Assembly (NCBI GenBank): GCA_963556145.1
Contig: OY744465.1
Location: forward strand, 3,472,001 to 3,536,000
Length of the DNA: 64,000 nt
Direction: 5' to 3'
From: Hygrocybe punicea
Taxonomy: Eukaryota; Basidiomycota; Agaricomycetes; Agaricales; Hygrophoraceae
This document shows, one piece after another, positions 36,790-47,529 of the stretch. Position 1 is the first letter of the stretch. Each line of letters begins with the position of its first letter. A model generated the notes under the pieces. The model had not been told where the DNA came from. It was given only the letters and a program-made list of their open reading frames with translations, and did no database searches. Position numbers and translations under genes: made by a program.

Positions 36790-37947
36790 ATGTCAGATTC
36801 TTCTGACGACAACTTTGACCATTTCGTCGCAACACAGACCACCTTTTGAACCACGCCTTTCCCCTCGTCATCATTTCCTCCTCCAACAACTACTTCTTAC
36901 GATCAAACTCAATCACGGACAAGAATGTCAGGTGAAACATCCAGAGAAACCCACGAAACCCAAGACACCAACACCACTACAGCACCCGCAGCCCCGTCAT
37001 CTCCAAAATCTCATATTGCTCCGCCAGCTAAGTACGATGGCAACAAGGAAGGATTCAAAACATTCTTCCGAGGAGCCTTCATCTATATCCGGGCCAACGC
37101 GGCTGCCTTTGACTCCGAAGAGAAACAGATCCTTTTTGTCCTCTCGTATTTGCAGGGAGGACTTGCCGGATGATGGGCAGACGAGTACATCGACATTGCC
37201 CTACAGCACTCCCCTGTCAACTTCGGAACCTTGGACGACTTCATTAAGGAGTTCAAACGACATTTCGAGAAACTGGATCAGAAGAAAGACGCATTGACAA
37301 GGTTGAATGACCTGCGTCAGGGAAAGATGATGGCTGATGAATTTTGGATCGAGTTCGATACTCTCCGACGCATCGCAGGACTCGGTGAAATCCTGAATGA
37401 GAGTTACCTCATTCAACTCATTGAGTTGCACATGAACAAGCCTTTGATCGATCAGATCTACACAGGCATGACCATTCTGTCTACCATTGAGGAATGGCAA
37501 GTGCAGACGGTCAAACTTGACCAGCAGTGGCGACATCGCCAAGACCAGATACGGTCCATGAATGCAACAACAACGAAGACACGATACAATCCTGCCGCTA
37601 CACAGACAACGACAACTCCTCGCCCCCAGACATCGACACCTCGTCCTCAGTCAGAATCCGTACTGATGGACGTTGATACCCGACGAACGCAACCAAGACA
37701 ACGAACGTTTACACATTTGACGGACAAACAACGACAAGAGTATATGAAGAAAGGGATTTGTTTCAAATGCCGACAACCTGGGCATGTTTCCTGCAATTGT
37801 CCAGAACAGCAAGGACGGCAACAGATTCGTTCAATGCAACCAATGCCGCAGACAACGAAACAACAAGAAGATGATGGCAAGGATGCCCGAATCGCAGCAT
37901 TGATGGATGAGTTGACGGCATTGAAGTTGAAACAAGAGGGTTTTTGA
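36790..37947 (+). CDS. gag: gag (interrupted by two TGA codons)
   Basis: Frame 1 from ATG 36790 to TGA 37945-37947. An in-frame ATG at 36925 is an alternative start. Interior TGA codons at 36847 and 37171 break it. The region EYIDIALQHS to KLDQQWRHRQ is the retrotransposon gag capsid-like domain, and CFKCRQPGHVSCNC (37758-37800) is the CCHC zinc knuckle that binds genomic RNA. The C-terminal segment is Gln/Met-rich. The final codons GGT TTT TGA overlap a -1 slippery heptamer, so the natural gag stop is also the entry point to pol. Gag would form virus-like particles in the cytoplasm. Confidence 0.9.
37938..37944 (+). promoter_or_regulatory. Programmed -1 ribosomal frameshift heptamer GGGTTTT
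   Basis: The sequence fits X XXY YYZ exactly (G GGT TTT), read in the gag frame and followed at once by the gag stop TGA. Shifting by -1 gives GGG TTT TTG AAG AAG in the pol frame, which matches the frame of the whole downstream polyprotein. No pseudoknot was modelled. Confidence 0.75.
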
Positions 37948-40900
37948 AGAAGTGACGTGAAGCGCAGGAGGCCACGATCGCACGACTCGAGAATGATGTA
38001 CTCGTATGTAAACAATTCAACAACATTTTCACCAAACTCAAAGTCCTCCGCAATGACCTGAAAGAAACGATGAAACCAGAACCAAAAGAGGAAAGTAACA
38101 CGTGGCAAGATACCCATGTTACAGATGAAGAAGAGAAAATAATCCCGACAGAGAAAAGAAAAACAACAGTCAAATCAGAATTCAACGCAATGGAAACAAT
38201 TGTCGCCATTCGCTCAACCACAATGGGTTACACCCTCGATCTTCTGAATGACTTTGATGTCCATGGACAATGGACGGAAAAGATTTCACCAGGGTTAGTC
38301 CTGTCACTCAATCGATGGCCAATCGATGTAGCAGTATGATGGCTTGTACAAAATATGCCGCAAGACTCACCACAGGAACCACGGACATTGGAACCAATAT
38401 GCGCCATAACACAAAAAGATTCTGAACTTCGCATGGCGCTTTTGGTTCATGGCTTTGTTTCTGTTATGCAGGACGGACAACAATACCCGATGACAAGCTT
38501 AATTGATTGTGGTTGTACCATTTGTGCCATCGATGTCGGCTACGTAAAAGCACACAATATCCCGACGAAGCCATATCTGAACCCATTCAATTCATACATG
38601 AGCGACGGAACACAACCGAAGACAGGACAGATCATGGAATATTGCGAATTACAAATGCGTCTTGGTGATCATCAAGAATTACTTCGTTTCGCAGTAACGA
38701 CGTTAGCAAAAATGGACATTTTCCTTGGGTATGATTGACTCAAGAAACACAACCCAGAAATTGATTGGCGCGAAAACAAAATCAAGTTCTCACGATGTCT
38801 TTCTGGTTGTGGTAAACCATCAACAATGCGATTGACCGAATTCAATACTGTAGTTTGGGAACGACCTCTTTGGTTCAATCAAGTGATGGAAGGAACAATG
38901 GATCCGGTACACTTTCGTTCGTTCATGATGAAGTCAACAGAACTTGCGATAAAAGCACAAGAACAACAGAAGGAAAAGACGTTTGAAGAATTGGTTCCTG
39001 AGACATACCATGAATATCGTGATGTTTTCGAACCATCTGGTTTCGATGAATTACCAGCACGAAAACCATGGGATCACGTTATTACTCTGAAACCAGATGC
39101 ACCAGACCATCACGATTGCAAACTATATCCACTATCACCAATTGAAAAACAAGATCTCAATAAATTCCTTGATGAAAACCTGAAAACAGGATGAATTCGA
39201 CCATCGAAATCGCCTTACGCTTCTCCTTTTTTCTTCGTATCGAAGAAGGACGCAGCCAAACGACAACCAATACAAGATTATCGTTGGTTAAACTCATGGA
39301 CGGTTGACGACAAATACCCATTGCCACTGATCAACGACATCATCAATCAGTTAGCCGAAGCTAAATACTTCACAAAACTTGATGTATGATGGGGATTCAA
39401 TGATGTCCGTATTAAAGAGGGTGATGAACATAAAGCCGCCTTCTTGACACCGAAAGGCTTGTTTGAACCGACAGTCATGTTCTTTGGCCTGAAGAATTCA
39501 CCACCGACATTCCAACGATTGATGAACCACGTTTTCCGATACGAAATACGTGAAGGATGGTTGTTGGTCTACATGGATGACATCTTGATCTTCTCAAAGT
39601 CCCTCAAAGAGAATCAGAAACGAATGAAACAAGTGCTGAAGATTTTCCGTGAAAATAACCTATTCCTAAAGCCAAAAAAATGTACGTTCGACAAAGAAAA
39701 AGTCGATTACCTCAGACTCATCGTCGGACATAGCCAAGTCCAAATGGACCCAATTAAAACCAATGCTATCACTGATTGGCCCATCCCAACAAACCAGACC
39801 GAATTACAACGATTCATTGGTTTTTTAAACTTTTATCGTCGTTTTGTTGAAAACTTCTCACAGATCACAAATCCATTGCACAAATTGACAGGAAAAGCAA
39901 AATGGGATTGGACGGAGGAACAACAGAACGCATTTGATCATTTAAAAACTATCATAACGACCGATCCAATTCTTGTCTTACCTGTCCCTGACAAAAGGTT
40001 TACCATCGAATGTGATGCATCAGATTACACAATCAGTGCTATCCTGTCCCAAGAACAACCCGACGGTCTTTTCCGCCCTGTGGCGTATATGTCAACAACA
40101 ATAACACCAGCCGAATGAAATTACCAAGTCTTCGACAAAGAATTACTTGCAATCATACAGAGTTTCGAAGAGTGGCAACAATTCCTCCTTGATGCAAAAG
40201 AACAAATTGACGTTTTCACCGATCATCGCAATTTAGAATATTATCGTAAACCACAAGATCTCACCTGACGACAGGCTCGTTGGATTGCATTCCTACAGGA
40301 CTATAATTTCCATTTATTATATCGCAAAGGCTCACAAAACAAGAAAGCCGATCTCCTTTCACGCCGTGTTGATCATAAGCCAAAAGAAATGGATAATAAA
40401 GGTATGATTGGTCTTCCTCATTCACTTGTTGTTCCACCAGAACAATCGATTCGATGAATACTCCATACGTCTCCCACGAACGATAATATTATTTCCTTAC
40501 ACCATGATAGTCCTATCGCAGGCCATCCAGGTCGTGATAAAACGATCGAATTGATTTCACGAACGACGACATGGCCAACCATCCGGGAAGACATTGAATG
40601 ATATATCAATGGTTGTACCGAGTGTCAACAGAACAAACCACGACGTGGAAAACAACTTGGACAACTTTTCCCCCATGACGTACCACCACACAATTGGCAT
40701 ACAATTTCCGTTGATATGATTGGCCCCCTACTGGAATCACATGGCTTCGACGCCATTCTGGTTGTCGTTGACAAATGATCAAAACATCCCATCTTCATCG
40801 CCATGAATACAACATTATCGTCGGAAGGATGGGCACGATTTTTCCGTGATCACGTTTTCAAACACTTTGGCATGCCACGCTTCGTCATCTCAGATCGCAG

Positions 40901-42227
40901 TTCTGTTTTCGTCTCATGTTTCATCACTGAGCTATATTCTTTGATCAGAATCAAAGGACAACCTATGACAGCATATCATCCACGTGCTGATGGACAAACA
41001 GAATGGATGAATCAAGAACTCGAGATCTTCCTTCGCTTTTTTACCAATTATCAACAAGATGACTGGCATGAATGGCTTGCCCTCGCAGAGTTTGGTTTAG
41101 CCAATCGTGAATCATCCGCAATCAAAACTTCCCCTTTCTTTGCCACACAGGGGCAACATCCATGGACTGGTCTTGATCTCGACACACATACTCCTATTGC
41201 AAATGAAGCTGTCAATGATTTCATCACACGAATGAAGACTATACAACAAAAAATCGGTGAAATCGCAGATGTCACAAGACAGACAATGAAAGATAAGTAT
41301 GACAGCCATGTCAAGAAGATCGTCTTTTCCCCTGGAGATAAAGTCTGGCTAAATGGAAAGAATTTGACTACAGATCGTCCAAGCAAAAAACTCAATAATC
41401 AAAAATTCGGTCCATTTACCGTCCTCGACAAAATCGGTTCGTCATCATACAAACTAAAATTACCGAAAGCCTGGAAGATCTTCCCCATATTTAATGTTGC
41501 CCTCCTTTCCCCGTTCCAACCTCCTTCTTCCCTCATCCAACAAAAATACCATCTTCGACCTCCTCCCGATATCATCGACAATGACGACCATTATGAAATA
41601 GAACATATCCTTGATTCCTGCATCCGCCGTAACAAATTATATTATTTAGTACATTGGCTCGACTATCCCCGTGATGAAGATTCCTGGATCCCTGCGACCG
41701 AAACTGCATATTGTCAGGATCTCGTCGACGATTTCCATAAATTACATCCCCGTGCTCCTTCTTCTTTGTCCCTTCGTTCTTTGTTCACCCTTCCCCCTTC
41801 CATTACCCCTCCTTTTTCTTCCTCTTCTATTCTACTTGCCATCTATCCCCATAATGCCGACCTTATTCTTAATGGCTCAAAAAACCACGAATTCCGAAAA
41901 TACCTCTTTCCTCCCAGCATCACACACGCTTACCTCTACGAAACCGCCCCCGTTGATGCCATCACGTCCATCATCGAAATCTCTTCTCCCATCGTTGCTC
42001 CCGCCCAAATCGTCGATACCATTGGCGTCAGCAATCTTGATTTCAACACACGCAAGAAACTTTGCCCTTACGCCTTCCCAATCATCCATTATTATCGCCT
42101 TCCATCACCAATCCCCTCTGCCGCCCTTTCCCACGAATATGATATTATGACCCCACATCGTTTCTCTCTTCTTCCTTCTTCATTTACCCACGATCATCCC
42201 GTTAATCCCGTTCACCTCGTGTATTGA
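37938..42227 (+). CDS. pol: pol polyprotein: protease, RT, RNase H, integrase, chromodomain, ASCH/PUA-like domain (10 interior TGA codons)
   Basis: Frame 3 throughout. Protease (about 38480-38740) has [12 protein letters not shown], where DSG would be usual. RT (about 39070-39860) has VYMDDILIF with an intact catalytic YMDD. RNase H (about 39990-40380) has ECDASDYT and [10 protein letters not shown]. Integrase (about 40470-41200) has the HHCC zinc motif ([18 protein letters not shown]), then [15 protein letters not shown] and [16 protein letters not shown] for the DDE triad. The chromodomain (41592-41755) has [10 protein letters not shown] and [16 protein letters not shown]. Finally, an ASCH/PUA-like stretch (41829-42115) reads [20 protein letters not shown], then EFRKYLFPP and [15 protein letters not shown] codons start at 37953, 38337, 38736, 39192, 39387, 40116, 40266, 40455, 40599 and 40776. 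There is no TAA or TAG and no frameshift. Conventional reading would give no full product. Confidence 0.92.
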
Positions 42228-42692
42228 TTCTGCCTGCCCTAATCTTTCTTCTTCGTAGATATATACTGTCTTCTTTCCTTTTCTCCTCTTTGCTCCTTAC
42301 CTTCACTCCCCCATGTCTGCCTCCGCTGCTTTTCTTCCTTCCTCTTCGTACTTTCATCTCCTTCCTCCTCACTTTCGTATCCCTCATTCAAAACGTCGCT
42401 TCTGTAACCGCGATGTCCGCTTCACCGTCGACTTAATGCCTCCTTCTTCCTTTGGCTCCGTACACCCTACGTCGTCCATCGCTCATCTTGGCATTAATCC
42501 CTTCTTCACCCCTCGAACCTTCTACTCTGCGCATCCCATTGGGCCTCCCCCTCCTGCTGTTCCCCCTACTGTTCCTGTTTGGTTTTCCAATGAACCTGTC
42601 GATCCGTATCACGAATTCATCAACTGTGCTGCCATGTATGACTCCATGTTCCCTCCGGTTAATCGGGACGATTCCCCTTGTTCCGGGGGTAT
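42228..42692 (+). other. Region between pol and the 3' LTR, with an open frame entering the LTR
   Basis: A frame from ATG 42313 (MSASAAFLPSSSYFHLLPPH) stays open for 256 codons and runs through the first 390 bases of the LTR. It is Pro/Ser/Phe-rich with no recognised domain. C/T-rich composition could account for it. A short purine run, CGGGGGT, lies just before the LTR where a polypurine tract would be expected. Confidence 0.4.
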
Positions 42693-43263
42693 TGTTACAT
42701 TTCACCCCGATCTAACCCCCACTTCCGACCCCGTTTCTGACCCCGCATCCCACAATGATGTTGTAACCTGGGTCCAGAACATCATCGATGACAATCAACG
42801 ACGGTATCCCAATCCATATGATTATCCTCATCACCCGATCACTGCCAACAAATCACCGACGTCACACACACTCATACAAGCACTCAACAACACTGCACAG
42901 CACAACCACCAGATCAGTTGTCTGCTGACACCAGACCTGCAATACAGCCGCTGGCCACCACATTGGCACCCCAAAATGCGTAGACCACGAAGCAAACCAA
43001 GACGCCGTTCATCTCGGAGCTTGTCCTCCTCGCAGCCACGCATGACGAAGAAGCCGGCCCTAAAGTCATTTGTTAGTATATAATCATGGACATTCATAGT
43101 CAGTAATCTTTAAGTTTAGTCTAGCTACTCTTCCCCCGACCGCTACCAGAAACCCAGACTCTCTCCTTCCCTTTATCTTTGTTCATATCCACTTTTCATC
43201 TTGAATCATCCTCGTTTGGTTTGTTGTTGCCGGAGTCCGCTATAAGAACAGCGATCCGTAACA
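42693..43263 (+). repeat. 3' LTR of the gypsy element
   Basis: 571 bp, same ends as the 5' LTR; followed by the AGATA duplication at 43264-43268. A relative of this LTR stands alone at 62302-62874. Confidence 0.97.
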
Positions 43264-44135
43264 AGATATGTATGCGGATTTGCTCAGTTTGCTCACCAGC
43301 ACACTGGGCAAAAGTAGCATTGAGTATTTACAGTCAGTATAACAAATTCATAATACCACAACTAATCTCTACTTCAACAGAAATGATGTCGACACCAATG
43401 GCCGATTTTTGCAGTTAAATGAGAGGCCAGATGTGGTCATGTACATAACATAGCCATTGCCAGGCCCATCACTCACCTCAGGTGTTCTAGGGTTGAAAAC
43501 ACATGTACCATTGCAAAATACTCAGAGTGGGGTGCGGTTCCATGGATTTCATATCAACATTTGGATAAGGATTGGCTAGATGACGAACTGATTAATTTCA
43601 GTACCCAGTAAGTATATTTCAACCCTCCAGTGCAATAGCTTATTCCCTGTTTCAGCTATGCTCTGCAGAAAGCAGCAATCCATCAGCCGGAGTTGCCGGC
43701 AAACATACACATATTCATTACTTTTTTCATGGAGAAATTGAGGTACACGTTGCTTGGTGGATCATATAACTTCATTTCCTCTGAATCTGGACACAGGAAA
43801 GAATGGTGTGAAGAGTTTGAAGAGGTGGACAAAGGCAATCGACATATTTTCACTCCGATACTTGGTCTTCCCTGTTCCCACTGGGTGAGTGCAGTCAGCT
43901 TTCGTGAAGGCAACATCTCACCTCACCATCAGTGACCACTGGTATTTGATTATCATGACAAATCCTGGTGCATGTTTGTCACAAAATCCTGCTGATGGAC
44001 TGCACACGTAATTATCCATTTTAGCTTTGCCTTGAACTTACTCATCTTCGATTAGCATAACATTTGTTCTCGATTCACTGCCCCCGGCGAACCATCATTA
44101 TGTGATGCCCTTGATCTATCTAATTCTTTTCACAC

Positions 44136-44637
44136 AGCCATCTGGGCTTGTGCTGCTGCTGCTGTCTGGGGCTGCTGTCATCTTGGTGAACTCACTATCC
44201 CCAGTTCCAACACCTTCAGTCCTCAGAAATATGTAGCATGCAGCACTACAATCAACTTCAGTGTCTCTTGTGGTGGTCCCAGTTATGTCACTTTCCATAT
44301 TCTGTGGATGAAGACAATACAAACAGACAGTGCCAACATCACCTTGACTTCCATTCCTGAGCCCATGGGCCCAGTTTCAGCTCTTCAACATCACCTCGCT
44401 GCCAACACTTCTGTCCCCCCAGAAGCACCCTTACTCACCTTCAAGACCCTTGGTAGTGGCTGGGCTCCTTTAGTGAAAGCGTGGTTCCTGGAATGCATCA
44501 ATGGCATCTGGAAGGATTCCAATATGCTCAACATGTTTGGTCATGGTTTCCATATAGGTGGAGCCACTGAGCTTCTCCTACGAGGCACTCATCCAGATAT
44601 TGTCATGACCCGGAAGTCTTTTGCCTTAGATTATTGA
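44136..44637 (+). pseudogene. Tyrosine recombinase (Crypton-like, DNA breaking-rejoining enzyme) relic
   Basis: A single frame of about 165 residues starts AIWACAAAAVWGCCHLGELTIP, followed by HILWMKTIQ, GPVSALQHHLAAN, SAPLLTF-like PEAPLLTF, WAPLVKAWFLE, and FGHGFHIGGATELLLRG. This is the C-terminal catalytic domain of fungal phage-integrase-like recombinases. The first catalytic Arg (usually C-R-L-G-E) is His here, and the Arg of the H-x-x-R box (usually GHSFRIGG) is also His. Both are consistent with CGY-to-CAY change. The stop comes before the position of the nucleophilic Tyr. The copy is therefore almost certainly inactive. Confidence 0.75.
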
Positions 44638-44639
44638 GT

Positions 44640-45224
44640 CTATCCTGCCTTTATTTATTTCTCATTCCTTTTTTGCATCCCAATTCTCTCTCATACACTC
44701 TTTGATGGACACCTTCAAGAAAAAATACAAATAGTTTGTTCTCCAGTGCATTTCATTTCATTTCACTTTCACTTTGCTCTGGTTTTGGGTTCTAGTCTGT
44801 AGTGAGCTTCGCTCCAGTGTGGTTGAGTCTGGTTCCACGTTTGTTTGCATCAATGTTTTTGTGTAATAAATAACTCAAATTAAACTCTTCTATATGCTCA
44901 AGTTTCTTGACACTTTCAGATCCAAATACTTGGTGCTCTGTCCTTCCCTTTCTCATTGACCTTGGAACTTGACATTCCTTGCAACAGAGCTACAAATATT
45001 TCAATTCACTTTTCGAATTCTTCAATCCTCTCTTCGGCATTTTCCAACAGCTTGCAGAAAAGCATAAAATAAGGTGTCTCTTTCTTATTGTATTTTAGAA
45101 AAATTAATTTTATTAATTCTTTCTTCACTCTTCTATCTACCCCATTCCCCTTCTCCACCTTTTATCAAATTGTTCGAGCTATTACAAAGCACAATAATCT
45201 GGAGATCAAGATGATCAAGTAAAA
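44640..45224. other. Intergenic, T-rich, probably the 3' flank of the membrane protein gene
   Basis: AT-rich and pyrimidine-rich sequence with TTTCATTTCATTTCACTTTCAC repeats of short units near 44750. No gene, RNA or repeat family recognised. Confidence 0.4.
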
Positions 45225-46132
45225 TTAAGTAAAATCAGGTTTTACTGATGTTCGACCACGGGCATAGGCTTCGTTGGCATAGTAGTCGGTTGTGGAATAT
45301 TCGTAGGGATTAAATTCTCCATCGTGCGCGAACGGGGCGTAGTCTGCTAGCCCATTGGACTCGCTACCCAGGTTTGCGTAGTCAGTTGGTTTCGAGAGTA
45401 GTCTGAAGGTCATGCGTGATTCGCGAAGGCTTCTTTTTTCGGATCGTAGTTGATTTACATATCGTGTTACAATTATGGCCCCATCTGTAGAGTTGTTACA
45501 GCAGAACAAGGAAGAATCCAAGCCATTTCCACGCACATAGCTCGGTCAGTAATATGAAGGCTGCAACAGCAAAAAATACGCCTTGGGCAACGTGAAGTAG
45601 GCCTGAGCATTGGCCTTGCGCTTGCGGGTTTTGTATAGCGCCCTGGCACGCTTTTACGACATCAGTCCTGGTGGCATGCGTGATTACCCCGAGGAAATAT
45701 CCCGCAACAACGACGTTGAGGACAAAGTGAATGTAGATAAAATAAGCGTATATCATGACAAACAGTTGTTTGCGGACAACTGCACCGATGAAGCTAAATG
45801 AGGGTATTCAGTGAGCGATGCTGCGCTATAGGTGAGAAGCCAAACCCAAGTATAGAAGCAACTGCAAGAAAAGTCTCGACTAAGCCAGCAATTATGAAAG
45901 GTGTCCGTTCCTTACTAGAGAGATTGTGGCCTGGTGACATAAATAAAGCGAGTCAGTTTTGTCCTAAGGTGGATAGCATAGACAAACTTGAAGTTTCGAC
46001 CCAAATTGCCACGGAGAGGATGCCGGACAAGAGGATTGACAAAAGTGACATAACGATCACGCCAAACCGAACTGGTAGGCAATAGCAGAAGGTCTTTCCG
46101 CCGAACAAGAAAGTTTTGAGACTAAAAGCCAT
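45225..46132 (-). CDS. Conserved basidiomycete four-pass membrane protein, intact
   Basis: Four exons with matching phases: 45988-46132, 45846-45930, 45537-45793 and 45225-45484; total 747 bases, 248 residues. Introns are 51-57 bases with GT-AG ends. The product starts MAFSLKTFLFGGKTFCYCLP and has a hydrophobic segment in exon 1 (RFGVIVMSLLSILLSGILS), a second across exons 2-3 (FIIAGLVETFLAVASILG), a third (MIYAYFIYIHFVLNVVVAGY) and a fourth (GVFFAVAAFILLTEL). A hydrophilic Tyr/Asn-rich tail follows. A short Cys-containing loop lies before segment four. I know this architecture as a conserved uncharacterised basidiomycete family; function unknown. A mariner element sits 77 bases upstream of the start codon. 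Confidence 0.8.
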
Positions 46133-46309
46133 TCTGAAGTATGAAGGATTGGTCTTGACACTGGCCCGCAGCATGATTTATGTCGTTTCTGACCGCACAG
46201 CCACGTTTACAGCGGTTTCGGAAATCCTTGTCATGTGCTGTTTTTTTTAAAAAAAAAAATAATTCGTGTGGCTGAACTCGGAAACTTCCGTTTGCACTCG
46301 AACCTTCGC

Positions 46310-47361
46310 ATGGTTTACAGGCATATCAGCAAGGATCTCAAGGAGCGGGCTCTATGGCTCCTGGAATATAACTACATCCCTGCCGACGTCAGTGATATAT
46401 TTGGTGTCTCAGAATGAAGCCTCCAGCGCTGGAAGGCAAATCATGCACAGTATGGATCAGTTGTGCCCCCTGCTGTTGCTGTTCGAGGTTGGCCTCGCAT
46501 TCTCAATGCTGACATGACACACGATCTATTCACCCTTCTCAAGGAGGGCCCCGAACTGTTCCTCAACAAGATCCAGGAGTGGTTGGCACTTGCTTACGAT
46601 ACCGGCATCTCTCGATCGACATTACACGAGATGCTGGCCTAACTTACAAGTTACTTCGAAAGGCAGCAGCAGAATGAGATGAGGATGTGAGGGAGGAGTG
46701 GATGGCAGAGATGCTGTTGCATTTTGTGGCGCGTCAGCTCATCATGGTGGATGAGACGAGCAAGGATGACCGTACCATCTATCGGCACTATGGTCGTGCA
46801 CCTGCCGGCCATCATGCAACCATCCAGGCCAATTTTGTGAGGGGAGAATGCTACAGTATGGTGGCAGCAATGTCATTGGATGGCTATGAAGCGCTTTCTG
46901 TCGTTTCGGGTTCTGTTGATGGGGAAATGTTCTTTGATTTTATTGTGAATGATGTGGTGCATTCGGCCTTTCTGGGTAACCCAAAATCTGATCTCTTTCC
47001 AGCTGCCAAAGATGAATCCGTACCCTCAAGACAACAGTATTCTTGTTCTCAACAACTGTGCAATACATAAATCAAACGCTCTGCGTGAAGTCATTGAAGC
47101 ACAGGGCCATCTCCTCGTCTTTCTTCCCCCTTATTCTCCTGACTTCAACCCGATCGAGGAGAGCTTTAGTTGCGGTACGCATCACCATTATGAGCTCAAT
47201 CTATAGGACTAATGTCTTCAACAGTGACAGCGTGGATCCGTTGCAACTGGGCTCGCATACAACATGCTGATTACCCAGAAATTGTCCTGCTTGAAGCGGC
47301 ACATGCTGTAACACCGGAGAAAACGAAGGAATGGTTTATACACTCGGGATATAATGTTTGA
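46310..47361 (+). pseudogene. Tc1/IS630-type DDE transposase
   Basis: The N-terminal helix-turn-helix region starts MVYRHISKDLKERALWLLE. Catalytic motifs are MVDETSKDDRT (first Asp), VLNNCAIHKS (second Asp replaced by Asn) and YSPDFNPIEESF (Glu). Introns are inferred at 46970-47008 (GTAACC...CCAG), which restores LPKMNPYPQD, and at about 47169-47225, which restores AWIRCNWARIQHADYPEIV. The stop is at 47359-47361. TGA codons at 46415-46417 and 46675-46677 fall where relatives have Arg. With these stops and the Asp-to-Asn change the enzyme is predicted to be dead, although the element ends are well preserved. Confidence 0.85.
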
Positions 47362-47529
47362 TTCCGTACGCTTACAGGTTGTACGCTCGCCGTCATTCTG
47401 TATCACAAAAAATATCATATTTGTTGTTGGTATCTACGCTACTATGAGTCAAATGAGTGGTGATGAAAGATGGGAAGTATGTATAAAAGGGGTGGAATGA
47501 GAACAGAATGTTGATGAACCAATACTCAA

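Larger units (their letters stand above)
36107..43263 (+). mobile_element. Complete Ty3/gypsy LTR retrotransposon (chromovirus), 7,157 bp
   Basis: Two 571-bp LTRs begin TGTTACATTT and end GTAACA. The 5-bp duplication AGATA flanks the element at 36102-36106 and 43264-43268. Order inside: LTR, gag with CCHC knuckle, -1 frameshift site, protease, reverse transcriptase, RNase H, integrase, chromodomain, ASCH/PUA-like domain, then a 465-bp region, then LTR. The order RT before integrase and the chromodomain place it among the chromoviruses, which insert into heterochromatin. The LTRs differ at about five positions, all transitions, which implies recent insertion. Despite that, gag and pol together hold 12 interior TGA codons. 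No clear primer-binding site was recognised after the left LTR. Confidence 0.97.
35990..43985 (+). pseudogene. Ulp1-like cysteine protease gene, interrupted by the gypsy element
   Basis: The frame ending at 36106 (FDNEHASWTTDM) continues in frame after the retrotransposon at 43264 (YADLLSLLTSTLG) once one AGATA copy is removed, so the insert sits inside an older gene. Downstream, 43575-43620 encodes DWLDDELINFST. After a GTAAGT...TTTCAG intron (43618-43660), 43665-43935 encodes FITFFMEKLR, HIFTPILG and SHWVSAVSF. WLDDELIN and the HW pair are hallmarks of Ulp1/SENP proteases, which remove SUMO. Stops in the region 43430-43560 show decay. Such proteases often occur inside fungal DNA transposons, so the host may itself have been a transposon gene. 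Confidence 0.5.

Noticed and set aside
36790..42227. TGA as a Trp codon (mitochondrial-type code)
   Set aside because: Several TGA positions correspond to conserved Arg rather than Trp in RT and RNase H. Other genes in the window use TGG for Trp and have GT-AG introns and normal nuclear gene structure, so a mitochondrial code is not supported.
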